Shown one piece after another: positions 7,557 to 16,820 of a stretch of DNA of 64,000 bases. The position numbers and the translations under genes were made by a program. The notes beneath the pieces were generated by a model, which was not told where the DNA came from, searched no databases, and was given only the letters and a program-made list of their open reading frames with translations. The DNA comes from Kitasatospora phosalacinea. GTDB taxonomy: Bacteria; Actinomycetota; Actinomycetes; Streptomycetales; Streptomycetaceae. How positions within the stretch are numbered: position 1 is the stretch's first letter; each line of letters begins with the position of its first letter. The stretch is taken from contig NZ_BSSA01000030.1 in NCBI RefSeq assembly GCF_030268885.1, positions 1 through 64,000 on the forward strand. Direction: 5' to 3'.

Positions 7557-8548
7557 GGGGACCACCCTAGTACGCCGGTCCGACAACCGGTCGGTTCAGT
7601 GGGGGAGTCGTCGGGGCGCAGGGCGATGTGGTCGGCGGCGAGGTCGGCGGCGACGCGGTGCTGCATGCCGAGGGCGGTGAGGAAGGCGGCGGGGAGCTGG
7701 ATGCGGCCGGTGCGGTCGAGCATGACGTACTCGCGTTCGTGGACGGTCTCGGTGCCGTGCTCGTCGATCTCGGTGCGGCGGAGGACCTCGGTGCTGGTGC
7801 GGCCGTCGCGGATGGCGACGGTGCGGCGGACTTCGGCGGCGACCATGGGGTCGTGGGTGACGATGACGACGGTGGTGCCGAGTTCGCGGTTGACGGTGCG
7901 GAAGGCGTCGAAGATGCCGGCGGCGGTCTCGGTGTCGAGTTCGCCGGTGGGCTCGTCCGCGAGCAGGACGGTGGGGTCGTTGGCGAGGGCGACGGCGATG
8001 GCGGCGCGTTGCTGCTGGCCGCCGGAGAGCTGGGCGGGGCGGCGGTGGGCGAGGTCGGCGATGCCGAGGGCTTCGAGGAGGTCGGTGACGCGGGCCCGTT
8101 GGCGTTTGGCGGTGCGGTGGTTGGTGCGCAGCTGCATGGGCAGGGCGGTGTTCTGGGCGGTGGTGAGGAAGGGCAGCAGGTTGCGGGCGGTCTGCTGCCA
8201 GACGAAGCCGACCGTTTCGCGGCGGTAGTGCAGGCGTTGCTTGGGGGTCATGGTCAGCAGGTCGCGGCCGTCGACGGTGGCGTGGCCGGCGGTGGGGGAG
8301 TCGAGGCCGGCGAGGATGTTGAGGAGGGTGGACTTGCCGCTGCCGGAAGCGCCGACCAGGGCGACGAGGTCGCCGCGGTCCACGGTCAGGTCCAGGCCCT
8401 GCAGGGCCTGGACCTCGACCTTGTCGGCGGTGAAGATCTTCACCAGCCGTTCGCAGTTGATCGCCAGGTCGGTGCGGGGCGTCCGGGGCGCGGCCGCGGC
8501 CAGCGCCCTGGCCCGCAACTCGTCCAGGCTCGGGGGCGGAGTGCTCAT
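7547..8548 (-). CDS. ABC exporter ATP-binding protein (MacB/LolD type)
   Basis: This 333-residue ATPase has Walker A GASGSGKST (66-74), the ABC signature LSGGQQQRAAIA, Walker B VLLADEPTGE and the switch His in VIVTHD. This is the LolD/MacB-like class that partners FtsX-type permeases. It carries a C-terminal extension of about 80 residues (YVMLDRTGRIQLPAAFLTALGMQHRVAADL). The ATG at 8548 has GGAAGGGAC in front. An in-frame ATG at 8584 overlaps the upstream permease stop as ATGA and is an alternative. Its own stop lies inside the start of the sigma gene. Confidence 0.92.
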   Translation of the reverse strand: MSTPPPSLDELRARALAAAAPRTPRTDLAINCERLVKIFTADKVEVQALQGLDLTVDRGDLVALVGASGSGKSTLLNILAGLDSPTAGHATVDGRDLLTMTPKQRLHYRRETVGFVWQQTARNLLPFLTTAQNTALPMQLRTNHRTAKRQRARVTDLLEALGIADLAHRRPAQLSGGQQQRAAIAVALANDPTVLLADEPTGELDTETAAGIFDAFRTVNRELGTTVVIVTHDPMVAAEVRRTVAIRDGRTSTEVLRRTEIDEHGTETVHEREYVMLDRTGRIQLPAAFLTALGMQHRVAADLAADHIALRPDDSPTEPTGCRTGVLGWSPWQ

Positions 8549-8580
8549 CGGGTCGTCCCTTCCTACGGACGGGGTGGAGG

Positions 8581-11319
8581 TCATTCGGTGTCGCCCGCGC
8601 GCAACTCGGTGGCGATCTGCCGACGGGCGGTGACGGCGGCCTCGACCAGCACCGCCAGGGATGCCAACAGGGCCAGCGCCAGCGCCTGTCGGGCGATCGG
8701 ACCGGCCAGCAGCCGCAGCCCGGTCGGAACGCCCGACCCGACCAGCGGCGACAGGTCCACCGCCGGGCCGAGCAGGCGCACGCAGCACACCGCGGTCAAC
8801 GCCCCGCCGAGGGCCGCGACCAGCGCCTGCGGCAGCACCTCGGCCAGCACCAGGGCCAGCCCCTGCCGCGGACGCAGCCCCATCGTGCGCAGCCGGGCCA
8901 GCACCGCCGCCCGCTCCGGCCCCGCCCGCAGCAGCGTCAGCAGCACCGACAGCAGCGCGAACAGCGCCGTCGCGCCGACCGACACCCAGAACAGCCGCAC
9001 CGCCGAAGCCTGCAGCGGGTCGCTGCCCAGCGCCGCGGCCTCCCCGGCCGCCGTCCGCACCAGGTGCCCCGGCCGGGTGCCGGAGGCGGGCTGGCCGAGG
9101 AACCGCTCGGCCAGCGCCCGCAGTTGCGCGTCGTCCGGGTGCCCGGCCGCCAGCCACTTGTCCGGGCCGCCGAAGCGCGGCAGCAGGTCGGCGGCGGCGA
9201 CCGAGGACATCACCACGGTGGGGCCGTTCGACCCGCTCACCGCGGGCGTCCCGTCGGCCACCCCCACGGAGCGGACCTCGACCGCGTCACCGCCCGCCAG
9301 CCGCAGGCTGAACCCGCCCGACGGCAGGTCGCTGCTGACCAGCACCGGCAGCGGGCCGCCGTCCGGCCCGCCCGCCAGCAGCGCCGGATCGAACCGGCCC
9401 CGACCCGCCACCCCGGCCAGCCGCGCGTACCGGACCGGATCGGCCGCCACCACGTTCACCCGCACCGAGGCACCGCTGCCCACCGACATCGTGACGTCGT
9501 CCTCGATCCACACCGGCAGCGAGGTCTCCACCCCCGGCAGCCGGTCCGCGGCCGCCAGGAAGCCCTCCGGCAGCGCCCGCTCCAGCCCCGCGCTCACCGA
9601 CGCGTCCCCGCCCAGGGCGTACCGGGCCACCCGCGTCCGGTCCGCGGCCACCGAACCCAGCACGTCCGCGCCCACCGCACCGCACGCCACCGCCAGCACC
9701 AGCGCCAGCAGCGGCAGCACCGACGGACGCGCCCGCCCCCGGCCACCGCCCCGGGCCGCCCGGGCCAGGCCCAGGAAACCCACCGCGCCCGGCCGCCGAC
9801 CCGCCCGGCGGGCCGACCAGCCGATCAGCACCGGCTGCAACCGGGCCAGCAGCAGCGCACCCGTCAACGACAGCAGCAACGGCGCCGCCACCAGCAGCGG
9901 ATCCACCCCCGCACCCGCCGGGGCCACCCCGCGCCGCGCCACCTGCGCCACCGCCGCCGCGGTCACCACCAGCACCGCCGCCTCCGCCACCAGCCGCCGC
10001 CGCCCCGGTCGGGCCCCGCCCGACGGGCCGCGCAGCACCAGCACCACCCGCACCGGGAAGGCCAGCAGCGCCAGCAGCGCCACCGACCCCGCCGCCACCG
10101 CGGCGGGCACCCAGCGCGGCGTCGGCAGCAGCACGAACGCCAGCCCCGCGCCCAGCGCCGCCGCGGGCAGCACCGTGCACGCCCCCTCGCCCAGCAGCCG
10201 CCGGAACACCCCGCCCAGCCCCGCGCCCCGGGCCCGCAGCAGCCGCAGCTCCGCCGCCCGCCGCTCCGCCCCCAGCGCCGCCGCCAACCCCAGCACCACC
10301 ACGGCCACGCCCGCCGCCCCCGCCGGACCGACCGCCGTCAACGAGTCGATCGCGGCCTGCCGCTCCCGCGCGGTGTCGATCGCCCCGCGCAGCGCCGAGC
10401 CGATCCGCACGTTCGAGCGCCCGCTGCCGGTGGTCACCCTGACCGCGACCGGTCCCGAGGTGACCGTCGCCAGCGCGAAGGACGTCTGCGCCAGTCGGTC
10501 CGCCCGCAGCGCCTCCACCCGCACCGGCAGCCGCCAGAAGTCCTCGGCCCCGCTGCCCCAGCGGCTCAGCCGGGGCACCTCCTCCGGGCCGGTCAGCGCG
10601 ACCGCGTACCAGTACGCCATCGGCGGGTCGCCCGGGCCGTGCGAGGGCGTCAGGTTCCGGCACGCCTTCAGCGCGCAGCCCGCCTCGGCCCAGAACGGGT
10701 CGGCCGGGTCGTCGACCGCGTACAGGCCCACCACCCGCACCCGGGCCGGACCGAACGGGACGTTCGGGAACAGCACCGAGGCGCCGCCGTCGAACACCGC
10801 GCCCGGTGCGACCTTGAGCGTGGCGGCGGCGGCCTCCGACAGCGCCACCGGCACCGGCTCCCCGGCCGCCGCCCCGCCCGGCCACTGACCGGCCGTCAAC
10901 CGCACGTGTTCGCGCGCCCCGTGCTGGTACAGCAGCGCCAGCTCCGGCGCGACGCCCTCCGGGCGGTCCAGTGCCGGATCGGGCAGCGAACGCGGCTGGG
11001 TGGCCCGCCGCCCGTACACCGGACCGGTCGGCTCCAGCGGCAGCCGCGGGCCGATCGCCTCCGTCAGCTGAGCCGCCGTGGTGTCCAGGAGCTGCGCCGG
11101 ATCGCCGCCGGACGGCGGGCCGGAGGTCACCACCACGCTGGTGGAGACCGGGCCGTAGCCGCGCAGGAAGCCGTGCAGCGCGCCGTCCGCCCCCCGGTCC
11201 AGCGCCCGGGGCAGCGCGGCGGCCAGGAAGACCAGGGCCAGCACCAGGACGGCGGTCAGCAGGGCGGCCAGCGGTGCGGTGCGCAGCCGGGTGCGGACCC
11301 AGGGGGCGGGGGCGGTCAT
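8581..11319 (-). CDS. Large FtsX-type ABC transporter permease
   Basis: This 912-residue membrane protein has one N-terminal helix (TAPLAALLTAVLVLALVFLAAALP), a long extracytoplasmic domain, a central block of helices (residues about 260-480), a second extracytoplasmic domain, and three C-terminal helices ending AVLVEAAVTARRQIATELRAGDTE. This is the duplicated FtsX (PF02687) architecture of actinobacterial permeases. It forms one operon with the permease at 11405 upstream and the ATPase downstream. The substrate is unknown; relatives move lipids, lipoproteins, peptides or drugs. Confidence 0.85.
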   Translation of the reverse strand: MTAPAPWVRTRLRTAPLAALLTAVLVLALVFLAAALPRALDRGADGALHGFLRGYGPVSTSVVVTSGPPSGGDPAQLLDTTAAQLTEAIGPRLPLEPTGPVYGRRATQPRSLPDPALDRPEGVAPELALLYQHGAREHVRLTAGQWPGGAAAGEPVPVALSEAAAATLKVAPGAVFDGGASVLFPNVPFGPARVRVVGLYAVDDPADPFWAEAGCALKACRNLTPSHGPGDPPMAYWYAVALTGPEEVPRLSRWGSGAEDFWRLPVRVEALRADRLAQTSFALATVTSGPVAVRVTTGSGRSNVRIGSALRGAIDTARERQAAIDSLTAVGPAGAAGVAVVVLGLAAALGAERRAAELRLLRARGAGLGGVFRRLLGEGACTVLPAAALGAGLAFVLLPTPRWVPAAVAAGSVALLALLAFPVRVVLVLRGPSGGARPGRRRLVAEAAVLVVTAAAVAQVARRGVAPAGAGVDPLLVAAPLLLSLTGALLLARLQPVLIGWSARRAGRRPGAVGFLGLARAARGGGRGRARPSVLPLLALVLAVACGAVGADVLGSVAADRTRVARYALGGDASVSAGLERALPEGFLAAADRLPGVETSLPVWIEDDVTMSVGSGASVRVNVVAADPVRYARLAGVAGRGRFDPALLAGGPDGGPLPVLVSSDLPSGGFSLRLAGGDAVEVRSVGVADGTPAVSGSNGPTVVMSSVAAADLLPRFGGPDKWLAAGHPDDAQLRALAERFLGQPASGTRPGHLVRTAAGEAAALGSDPLQASAVRLFWVSVGATALFALLSVLLTLLRAGPERAAVLARLRTMGLRPRQGLALVLAEVLPQALVAALGGALTAVCCVRLLGPAVDLSPLVGSGVPTGLRLLAGPIARQALALALLASLAVLVEAAVTARRQIATELRAGDTE

Positions 11320-11404
11320 CGCTCCTCCAGGGGCGGCAGCGGACTGGCGACGGGCAGCGGACGGGCAGCGGGCAGCGGGCGGGCGGGCAGCGGCGGGGCC
11401 GGGA
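11320..11404. repeat. GGGCAGCGG-type short repeats between the two permease genes
   Basis: The 85-bp gap between the two permease genes contains four or five imperfect copies of GGGCAGCGG in tandem (about 11350-11398). No gene or clear hairpin was seen. Confidence 0.45.
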
Positions 11405-14400
11405 TCACGTGCCCTCCGCGGAGCGCAGGCGGGCCGCCGGGGCGGTGCGGCGGCGGGGGCCGCCGAACAGGAAGGCGGACAGCAGCGGCAGCGCCGCCGA
11501 CGCGGCGGCCAGCGCCAGCACCTGGCCCGGCGGCAGCCCGACCAGCACCCCCGGCACCGGCGGGCGGGCCGCCGGGGTGAGCACCACCAGCGGGACCACC
11601 AGGTGCACCAGGGCGGTGCCCAGCAGCAGGCCGACGCCGGTGCCCAGACCGACCAGCACCACCTGCTCGGCGGCGGCGCTCCGGTTCAGCAGCCGCCGGG
11701 GCGCGCCGAGCGCCAGCAGCACCGCCGCCTCACCGGCCCGCTCCGCCGCGCCCGCGGTGGCCGCCGCGGTGAAGCCGATCGCGGCCAGCACCGCCGCGGC
11801 CACCGCCAGCGCGGCCAGCGCCCCCTGCGGGGCGGCGCTCAGCGGGTCGCCGAGCCGGGCGGCGGCGTCCTCCCCGAGCAGGTCCAGCCGCTGCGCGGTG
11901 GGGCCCGCCCGCAGCGCCGCCGCGGCGGCGGCCGGGACGCCGTCACCGGGCCCGGTCGCGGGCAGCCACCACTCGGAGACGGGCGGGGCGTCCAGGCCGC
12001 GCTCGGCCAGCCACCGGTCGGTGCGGGCGAGGTCCAGCAGCAGGCCGGTGCTGCCGTACACCGGCAGCGCCTCGACCCGGCCGGTGATCCGCACCGGCAG
12101 GCTGGTGCTGCCGACCTGCACCTTCACCAGGTCGCCGACCGAGGCGCCGACGGCCGTCAGGTACGCGCCGGTGGCCACGCCCGGGACCTCCGCGCCGGGC
12201 GGGGCACCACCCGGCGCCAGCGCCACCGCTCGCGCCCCCTCGTGCTCCTCCTCGCCCGGCCGGTAGTGCACGGTCACCAGCCCGTCCGGAGCGCTCTCCA
12301 CCTGCACCGGGACACCGGGCTCGACCTGCCCGCGCCAGGCGCCCGCGGGCGCCGCGACCGGCACCGCGGGCCTGTCCGGGCTCTCGGCGACGGCCACCCC
12401 GCGGACCGTCAGGTCACCGGCGCTCTCCGACCAGTTGGACGGGTACACCAGCCCGAAGCCGGTCAGGGTCAGCGGCGCGGCGGCCGAGCCCAGCGGCGCG
12501 GCCGTGAACGCGTCCAGGCGCACCGGGACGGTCAGCTCCCCCCGGGCCGGCAACTGCGGCACCAGGACCCGGTGGGCCGCCCCGAAGCCGTCGCGCAACT
12601 GCAGCCACAGGTCGGGCCCCTGCAGCGGCGCCGGGTCCGGGACGGGGCGGTCGGCGGTGTGCACCGACAGGGTCAGGTCGATCCGGGCCGGGTGCCCGGG
12701 CAGCGGCAGGCCCGGCGGCTGCGGCGCGGCCAGCGGACCGAGCAGCTCCCCGACCGGACGGCCGTCGAACAGGTCGGGCCGCACGTGCAGCCCGGTGGCC
12801 GCCCGGGCGGTGTCGGTCAGCAGCACCCGGCCCTGCCGCCCGCCCGGCAGCGACTGGTCGACCCGCGCCACCGGCAGCAGCCGCTCCCCGCCCGGCAGCG
12901 CCGCGTACCGGCCGCCCTGGCCCAGCGCGGGCAGCGCCGAACCGGTGATCCGCAGGCCGCCCGCGGTGGCGAAGTCCGCCTGGTCGCGCTGCGAGTCGCG
13001 CCACGCCGCGTGCTGGCCGATCGCCAGCACCCCGGTCGCCACCGCCAGCACCAGCAGCAGCACCGGCCCGTTCGCCCGCCCCGGGCGGCGGGCCAGCTGC
13101 CAGCCGCCCAGCGCCACCCCGAGCCCGCGCCCCCGCGCCGCCAGCCGGGCCCCGAGCCGGGCCGCGAACGGCAGCAGCCGCAGCACCAGCAGGGTGCCCG
13201 CGCACAGCGCCAGGGTCGGCGCCGCGACCAGCACCGGGTCGATGCCCAGCGTCCCGTCCGCGGCCGTCGACAGGCCGCCGGTGCGGGCGTCCAACTGCCG
13301 GTAGGCGATCACCGCCAGCACCAGCAGCGTCAGGTCCGCGCCGGAACGGGCCACCGCGCCGACCACCGCCTGACGGCGCGACACCACCCGCGCCCGGTCG
13401 CGCCGCCCCACCGCGGGCAGCACCGCCAGCAGCACGCAGGCCAGTGCGCACAGCGCCGCCGCGGGCCAGCGCACCGCGGTGTCGGCGGGCGCCAGCGGCA
13501 GCCCCGCCAGCGGGCCGCGCCCGGTCAGCAGCCGCAGCAGCGGGCTGGTCAGCAGCGGCGCCAGCAGCGCGGCGGGCAGCGCCAGCAGCAGCGCCTCGAC
13601 GGCCGCCCAGGCCGCCAGTCGGCCCCGGGTCGCGCCCCGGGCGGCCAGCAGCGCGTCCTCCCGGGCCTGCCGCCCCGCGACCAGGCGCACCACCAGCAGC
13701 AGCGCCGCGCCCGCCAGCACCGCCAGCTGCAGCGCGCCGATCAGCAGGTTCGACTCCGCCACCAGCCTGGCCGACCGCAACTCGGCCAGCAGCGCCGGGA
13801 GTTCGGTCTGCGACTGGAAGCCCGGGGCGTCCCGCCCGAGCAGCTCCGGCAGCCGGGCGGCCCGCTCCTCGACCCGCTCGACGCGGGCCCGGTCGGCGCC
13901 CGCGAAGTCCGCGGTCAGCAGCGTGCCACGGCTGCCCTGCGGCAGCAGGCCGGAGCCGAAGGCGCCGTCGTCCACCAGCATCGGCCCGTAGGTGGTGAAG
14001 CCCTGGACCTGGACCTCCCGGCCGCCCAGCGGGTCCAGCCGCCAGTAGGGCGCGTCCCGGTCCAGCGCCCGGTAGACGCCGGTGACCCGGACGGTCAGCG
14101 GCGCCCCGCCGTACCGGTCGGAGAGCACCAGCTGCGCGGGCAGCGCGCCCGGCTCCAGGCCGAGCCGGGACAGCGCACTGCCCGGCACCGCGACCTGCAC
14201 CGCCCCGTCGGCGCCCGGGGCGGCGGGCCACTGCCCGGCCGTCAGGCGCACCCGGTCGCGGTCCAGCGCCGCCAGCACCGTCAGGTCCACCTCGCGGGCC
14301 GGGGCGGCGGAGGGCGCGGGCGCGGCGGGCAGGCCGTAGGCACGGCTGCGGGCGAGGGACTGCACCGTCACCGGCAGCCCGTCGAACAGGTCGGCGCCGA

Positions 14401-14629
14401 ACGCGGCCGCGCCCGCGTCGTCCGCGGCCCGCCCGGCCAGCCCGTGGTCGGCGCTCAGCAGCACCGCGGCCCGGCCGCCCGACAGGTCCCGGCGGACGCC
14501 CGCCCCGGTCACCGCCCGGTCGAAGGCGAGCAGGGCGGTCAGCACGGTCGTCGCGGTCAGCACCGTGAACAGCACCGCCGCCGCCAGCGGCAGCCGCCCG
14601 CGCAGCCGGAGCAGCACGAAGCCCAGCAT
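11405..14629 (-). CDS. Very large FtsX-type ABC transporter permease
   Basis: This 1074-residue membrane protein has the same plan as its downstream neighbour. An N-terminal helix (LPLAAAVLFTVLTATTVLTALLAF) is followed by an extracytoplasmic domain, several helices around 270-480, a second large extracytoplasmic part and a C-terminal helix bundle (LGTGVGLLLGTALVHLVVPLVVL and others). It is the first gene of the operon permease-permease-ATPase(-sigma). The start ATG at 14629 begins MLGFVLLRLRGRLPL. It is divergent from a second ECF sigma gene across 136 bp. Confidence 0.84.
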   Translation of the reverse strand: MLGFVLLRLRGRLPLAAAVLFTVLTATTVLTALLAFDRAVTGAGVRRDLSGGRAAVLLSADHGLAGRAADDAGAAAFGADLFDGLPVTVQSLARSRAYGLPAAPAPSAAPAREVDLTVLAALDRDRVRLTAGQWPAAPGADGAVQVAVPGSALSRLGLEPGALPAQLVLSDRYGGAPLTVRVTGVYRALDRDAPYWRLDPLGGREVQVQGFTTYGPMLVDDGAFGSGLLPQGSRGTLLTADFAGADRARVERVEERAARLPELLGRDAPGFQSQTELPALLAELRSARLVAESNLLIGALQLAVLAGAALLLVVRLVAGRQAREDALLAARGATRGRLAAWAAVEALLLALPAALLAPLLTSPLLRLLTGRGPLAGLPLAPADTAVRWPAAALCALACVLLAVLPAVGRRDRARVVSRRQAVVGAVARSGADLTLLVLAVIAYRQLDARTGGLSTAADGTLGIDPVLVAAPTLALCAGTLLVLRLLPFAARLGARLAARGRGLGVALGGWQLARRPGRANGPVLLLVLAVATGVLAIGQHAAWRDSQRDQADFATAGGLRITGSALPALGQGGRYAALPGGERLLPVARVDQSLPGGRQGRVLLTDTARAATGLHVRPDLFDGRPVGELLGPLAAPQPPGLPLPGHPARIDLTLSVHTADRPVPDPAPLQGPDLWLQLRDGFGAAHRVLVPQLPARGELTVPVRLDAFTAAPLGSAAAPLTLTGFGLVYPSNWSESAGDLTVRGVAVAESPDRPAVPVAAPAGAWRGQVEPGVPVQVESAPDGLVTVHYRPGEEEHEGARAVALAPGGAPPGAEVPGVATGAYLTAVGASVGDLVKVQVGSTSLPVRITGRVEALPVYGSTGLLLDLARTDRWLAERGLDAPPVSEWWLPATGPGDGVPAAAAAALRAGPTAQRLDLLGEDAAARLGDPLSAAPQGALAALAVAAAVLAAIGFTAAATAGAAERAGEAAVLLALGAPRRLLNRSAAAEQVVLVGLGTGVGLLLGTALVHLVVPLVVLTPAARPPVPGVLVGLPPGQVLALAAASAALPLLSAFLFGGPRRRTAPAARLRSAEGT

Positions 14630-14765
14630 CTGTACCCGTCCCCCCTGTTCCGGCCCCGGTGCACCGGATAGCGGACGACTCTGTCAGAACCCGACCGGAA
14701 TCGGAAGGGCCTGCGCACGAACCCCGCCCGCTCCGACCGCCGCGCCGGTGCGGCAGGATGGGCCC

Positions 14766-15677
14766 GTGGACCTCGACGCGCACCGGGCCGAACTGACCGC
14801 CCACTGCTACCGGATGACCGGCTCCTTCCACGACGCCGAGGACCTCGTCCAGGAGACCCTGCTGCGCGCCTGGAACGCCCGCGACCGCTACGACCCGGCC
14901 CGCGCCTCGGTCCGCACCTGGCTCTACCGGATCGCCACCAACGCCTGCCTCACCGCCCTGGAGGGCCGCGCCCGCCGCCCGCTGCCCGCCGGGCTCGGCG
15001 CCCCCGACCGGGACCCGCTCGCCCCGCTCACCCCCGCCGTGGACGTGCCCTGGCTGGAGCCCTTCCCCGACGCCCGGCTCGACGCCGCCGCCCGGACCGA
15101 CCTGCGCCTGGCCTGGGTCGCCGCCGTGCAACTGCTGCCCGCCCGGCAGCGGGCCGTCCTGGTGCTGCGCGAGGTGCTGGCGTTCAGCGCCGCCGAGGTC
15201 GCCGAACAGCTCGGCACCACCGTCGCCGCCGTCAACAGCGCCCTGCAGCGCGCCCGGAGCGCCCTCAAGGAAGCCGAGACCGACCGGCTCCGGGAGCCGG
15301 ACGGGCCCGCGGAGAAGGCCGTGCTGGAGCGCTACCTCGCCGCCTTCGAGGCCGCCGACGTCCCCGCCCTGGTCGGCCTGCTCGCCCACGACGCCGTCCT
15401 GGAGATGCCGCCGCTCGCCCTCTGGTACCGCGGACCGCAGCACTACGGGCAGTTCATGGACCGGGTCTACGCCATGCGCGGCACCGGCTGGCTGACCCGC
15501 CCCGTCGGCGCCAACGGCCAGAGCGCCTTCGCCGCCTACGCCCCCGCCCCGGACGGCCGCGGGCACCTGCTGCACAGCGTCCAACTGCTGGACGTCGCCG
15601 CCGGATCGGTCACCCGCACCACCGTCTACACCGACCCCGGCGTACTCGACGCCTTCGCCCTGCCCGGACGCCTGTAG
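14766..15677 (+). CDS. ECF RNA polymerase sigma factor with SnoaL-like C-terminal domain
   Basis: This 303-residue paralogue of the sigma factor at 6573-7556 has region 2 HRAELTAHCYRMTGSFHDAEDLVQETLLRAW (about 5-36), region 4 LPARQRAVLVLREVLAFSAAEVAEQLGTTVAAVNSALQRARSAL (about 125-168), and a SnoaL-like tail with LLAHDAVLEMPPLALWYRG. In this group the tail contacts the sigma core and modulates activity. The GTG at 14766 is the only start that fits; CAGGAT at 14754-14759 is either a -10 or a weak ribosome site. It is divergent from the large permease gene, so the two flanking sigma genes may control the exporter. Confidence 0.88.
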   Translation: MDLDAHRAELTAHCYRMTGSFHDAEDLVQETLLRAWNARDRYDPARASVRTWLYRIATNACLTALEGRARRPLPAGLGAPDRDPLAPLTPAVDVPWLEPFPDARLDAAARTDLRLAWVAAVQLLPARQRAVLVLREVLAFSAAEVAEQLGTTVAAVNSALQRARSALKEAETDRLREPDGPAEKAVLERYLAAFEAADVPALVGLLAHDAVLEMPPLALWYRGPQHYGQFMDRVYAMRGTGWLTRPVGANGQSAFAAYAPAPDGRGHLLHSVQLLDVAAGSVTRTTVYTDPGVLDAFALPGRL

Positions 15678-15720
15678 CGGCGGCCCGGACAGGGCGAAGG
15701 GGAGAGGGGAAGGGGCGGGC

Positions 15721-16767
15721 TCAGGCGGACCGGCGCACCACCAGCTCGGTCGGCAGGATCACCGTCGGAGCCTCCTCCCCGGCGATCCGGTCCAGCAGCA
15801 GCCGGACCATCTCGGCGGAGATCCGGTCCCACGGCTGCCTTATCGTGGTCAGCGGCGGGCGGGTGGTCAGCGCCACCGGCGAGTCGTCGAAACCACCGAC
15901 CGCGACGTCCTCCGGGACGCTGCGCCCGGCGTGCTCCAGGGCGGACAGCGCGCCGTCCGCCATCAGGTCGGAGGCCACGAACACGGCGTCCAACTCCGGC
16001 TCGCTGTCCAGGAGTTCACGCATCGCGGTCTCGCCGCCGACCCGGCTGTAGTCGCCGTACGCGATCAGCCGCTCGTTGGCCGGGAGGCCGTACTCGGCCA
16101 GTATCTCGCGGTAGCCGGACAGCCGTTCCACGCCGCCCGGGGTGTCCTGCGGGCCCGCGATGGTGGCGATCCGGGTGCGGCCCGACTCCAGCAGGTGGCG
16201 CACCAGGTCCTTGGCGCCCTCGCGGTCGTCCGCCGCCACGTACGGCACCCGGCCGCGCTGGCCCAGCGGGCGGCCGCAGCACACCATCGGGATGTCCGCC
16301 TCGCGCAGGTGCTCGATCATCGGGTTGCCCCGGTGGGAGGAGACCAGCAGCACGCCGTCCACGTGGCCCGCCGCCAGGTAGCGGGTGACCCGGCGGCGCT
16401 CCGCGTCGTCGCCCGCCGTCATCAGCAGCAGCGGGATGTCGTGCTCGGCCAGCGCCGCCGTGCAACCGCGCAGCAGGGTGGTGAAGTTCGGGTCCTCGAA
16501 GAACCGCTCCTGCGGCTCGGTCAGCAGGAACGCCACCGAACCCGAGCGCTGGGTCACCAGGCTGCGGGCCGCCCGGTTCACCACGTACCCGAGCTTGGCG
16601 ATCGCGGCCTCCACCGCCTGCTGCGAGGCCGGGCTGACGTTGTGCCCGCCCTGCAGCACCCGGGACACCGTGCCCCGCGAGACGCCCGCCACCGCGGCCA
16701 CGTCGTGGATCGTCGGCGGGCGCTTGGGCCGTCCGGCCGCCCGGCCGCGGGGAGTTGGTTCCGTCAT
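15721..16767 (-). CDS. LacI-family transcriptional regulator
   Basis: This 348-residue protein begins with a short extension, then the LacI DNA-binding domain PTIHDVAAVAGVSRGTVSRVLQGGHNVSPASQQAVEAAIAKLGYVVNRAARSL (about 17-68). The rest is a periplasmic-binding-protein-like effector domain. It lies 53 nt behind the permease genes and probably in the same transcript. It is the obvious regulator of the sugar transporter and of the divergent beta-galactosidase through the two operators at 20217 and 20317. The effector is presumably a galactoside or its product. Confidence 0.9.
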   Translation of the reverse strand: MTEPTPRGRAAGRPKRPPTIHDVAAVAGVSRGTVSRVLQGGHNVSPASQQAVEAAIAKLGYVVNRAARSLVTQRSGSVAFLLTEPQERFFEDPNFTTLLRGCTAALAEHDIPLLLMTAGDDAERRRVTRYLAAGHVDGVLLVSSHRGNPMIEHLREADIPMVCCGRPLGQRGRVPYVAADDREGAKDLVRHLLESGRTRIATIAGPQDTPGGVERLSGYREILAEYGLPANERLIAYGDYSRVGGETAMRELLDSEPELDAVFVASDLMADGALSALEHAGRSVPEDVAVGGFDDSPVALTTRPPLTTIRQPWDRISAEMVRLLLDRIAGEEAPTVILPTELVVRRSA

Positions 16768-16820
16768 CGGATGCAGGTCCTTGCAGATCGAGGTGTCGGG
16801 GTCACTGTACTGGCGGCCCG

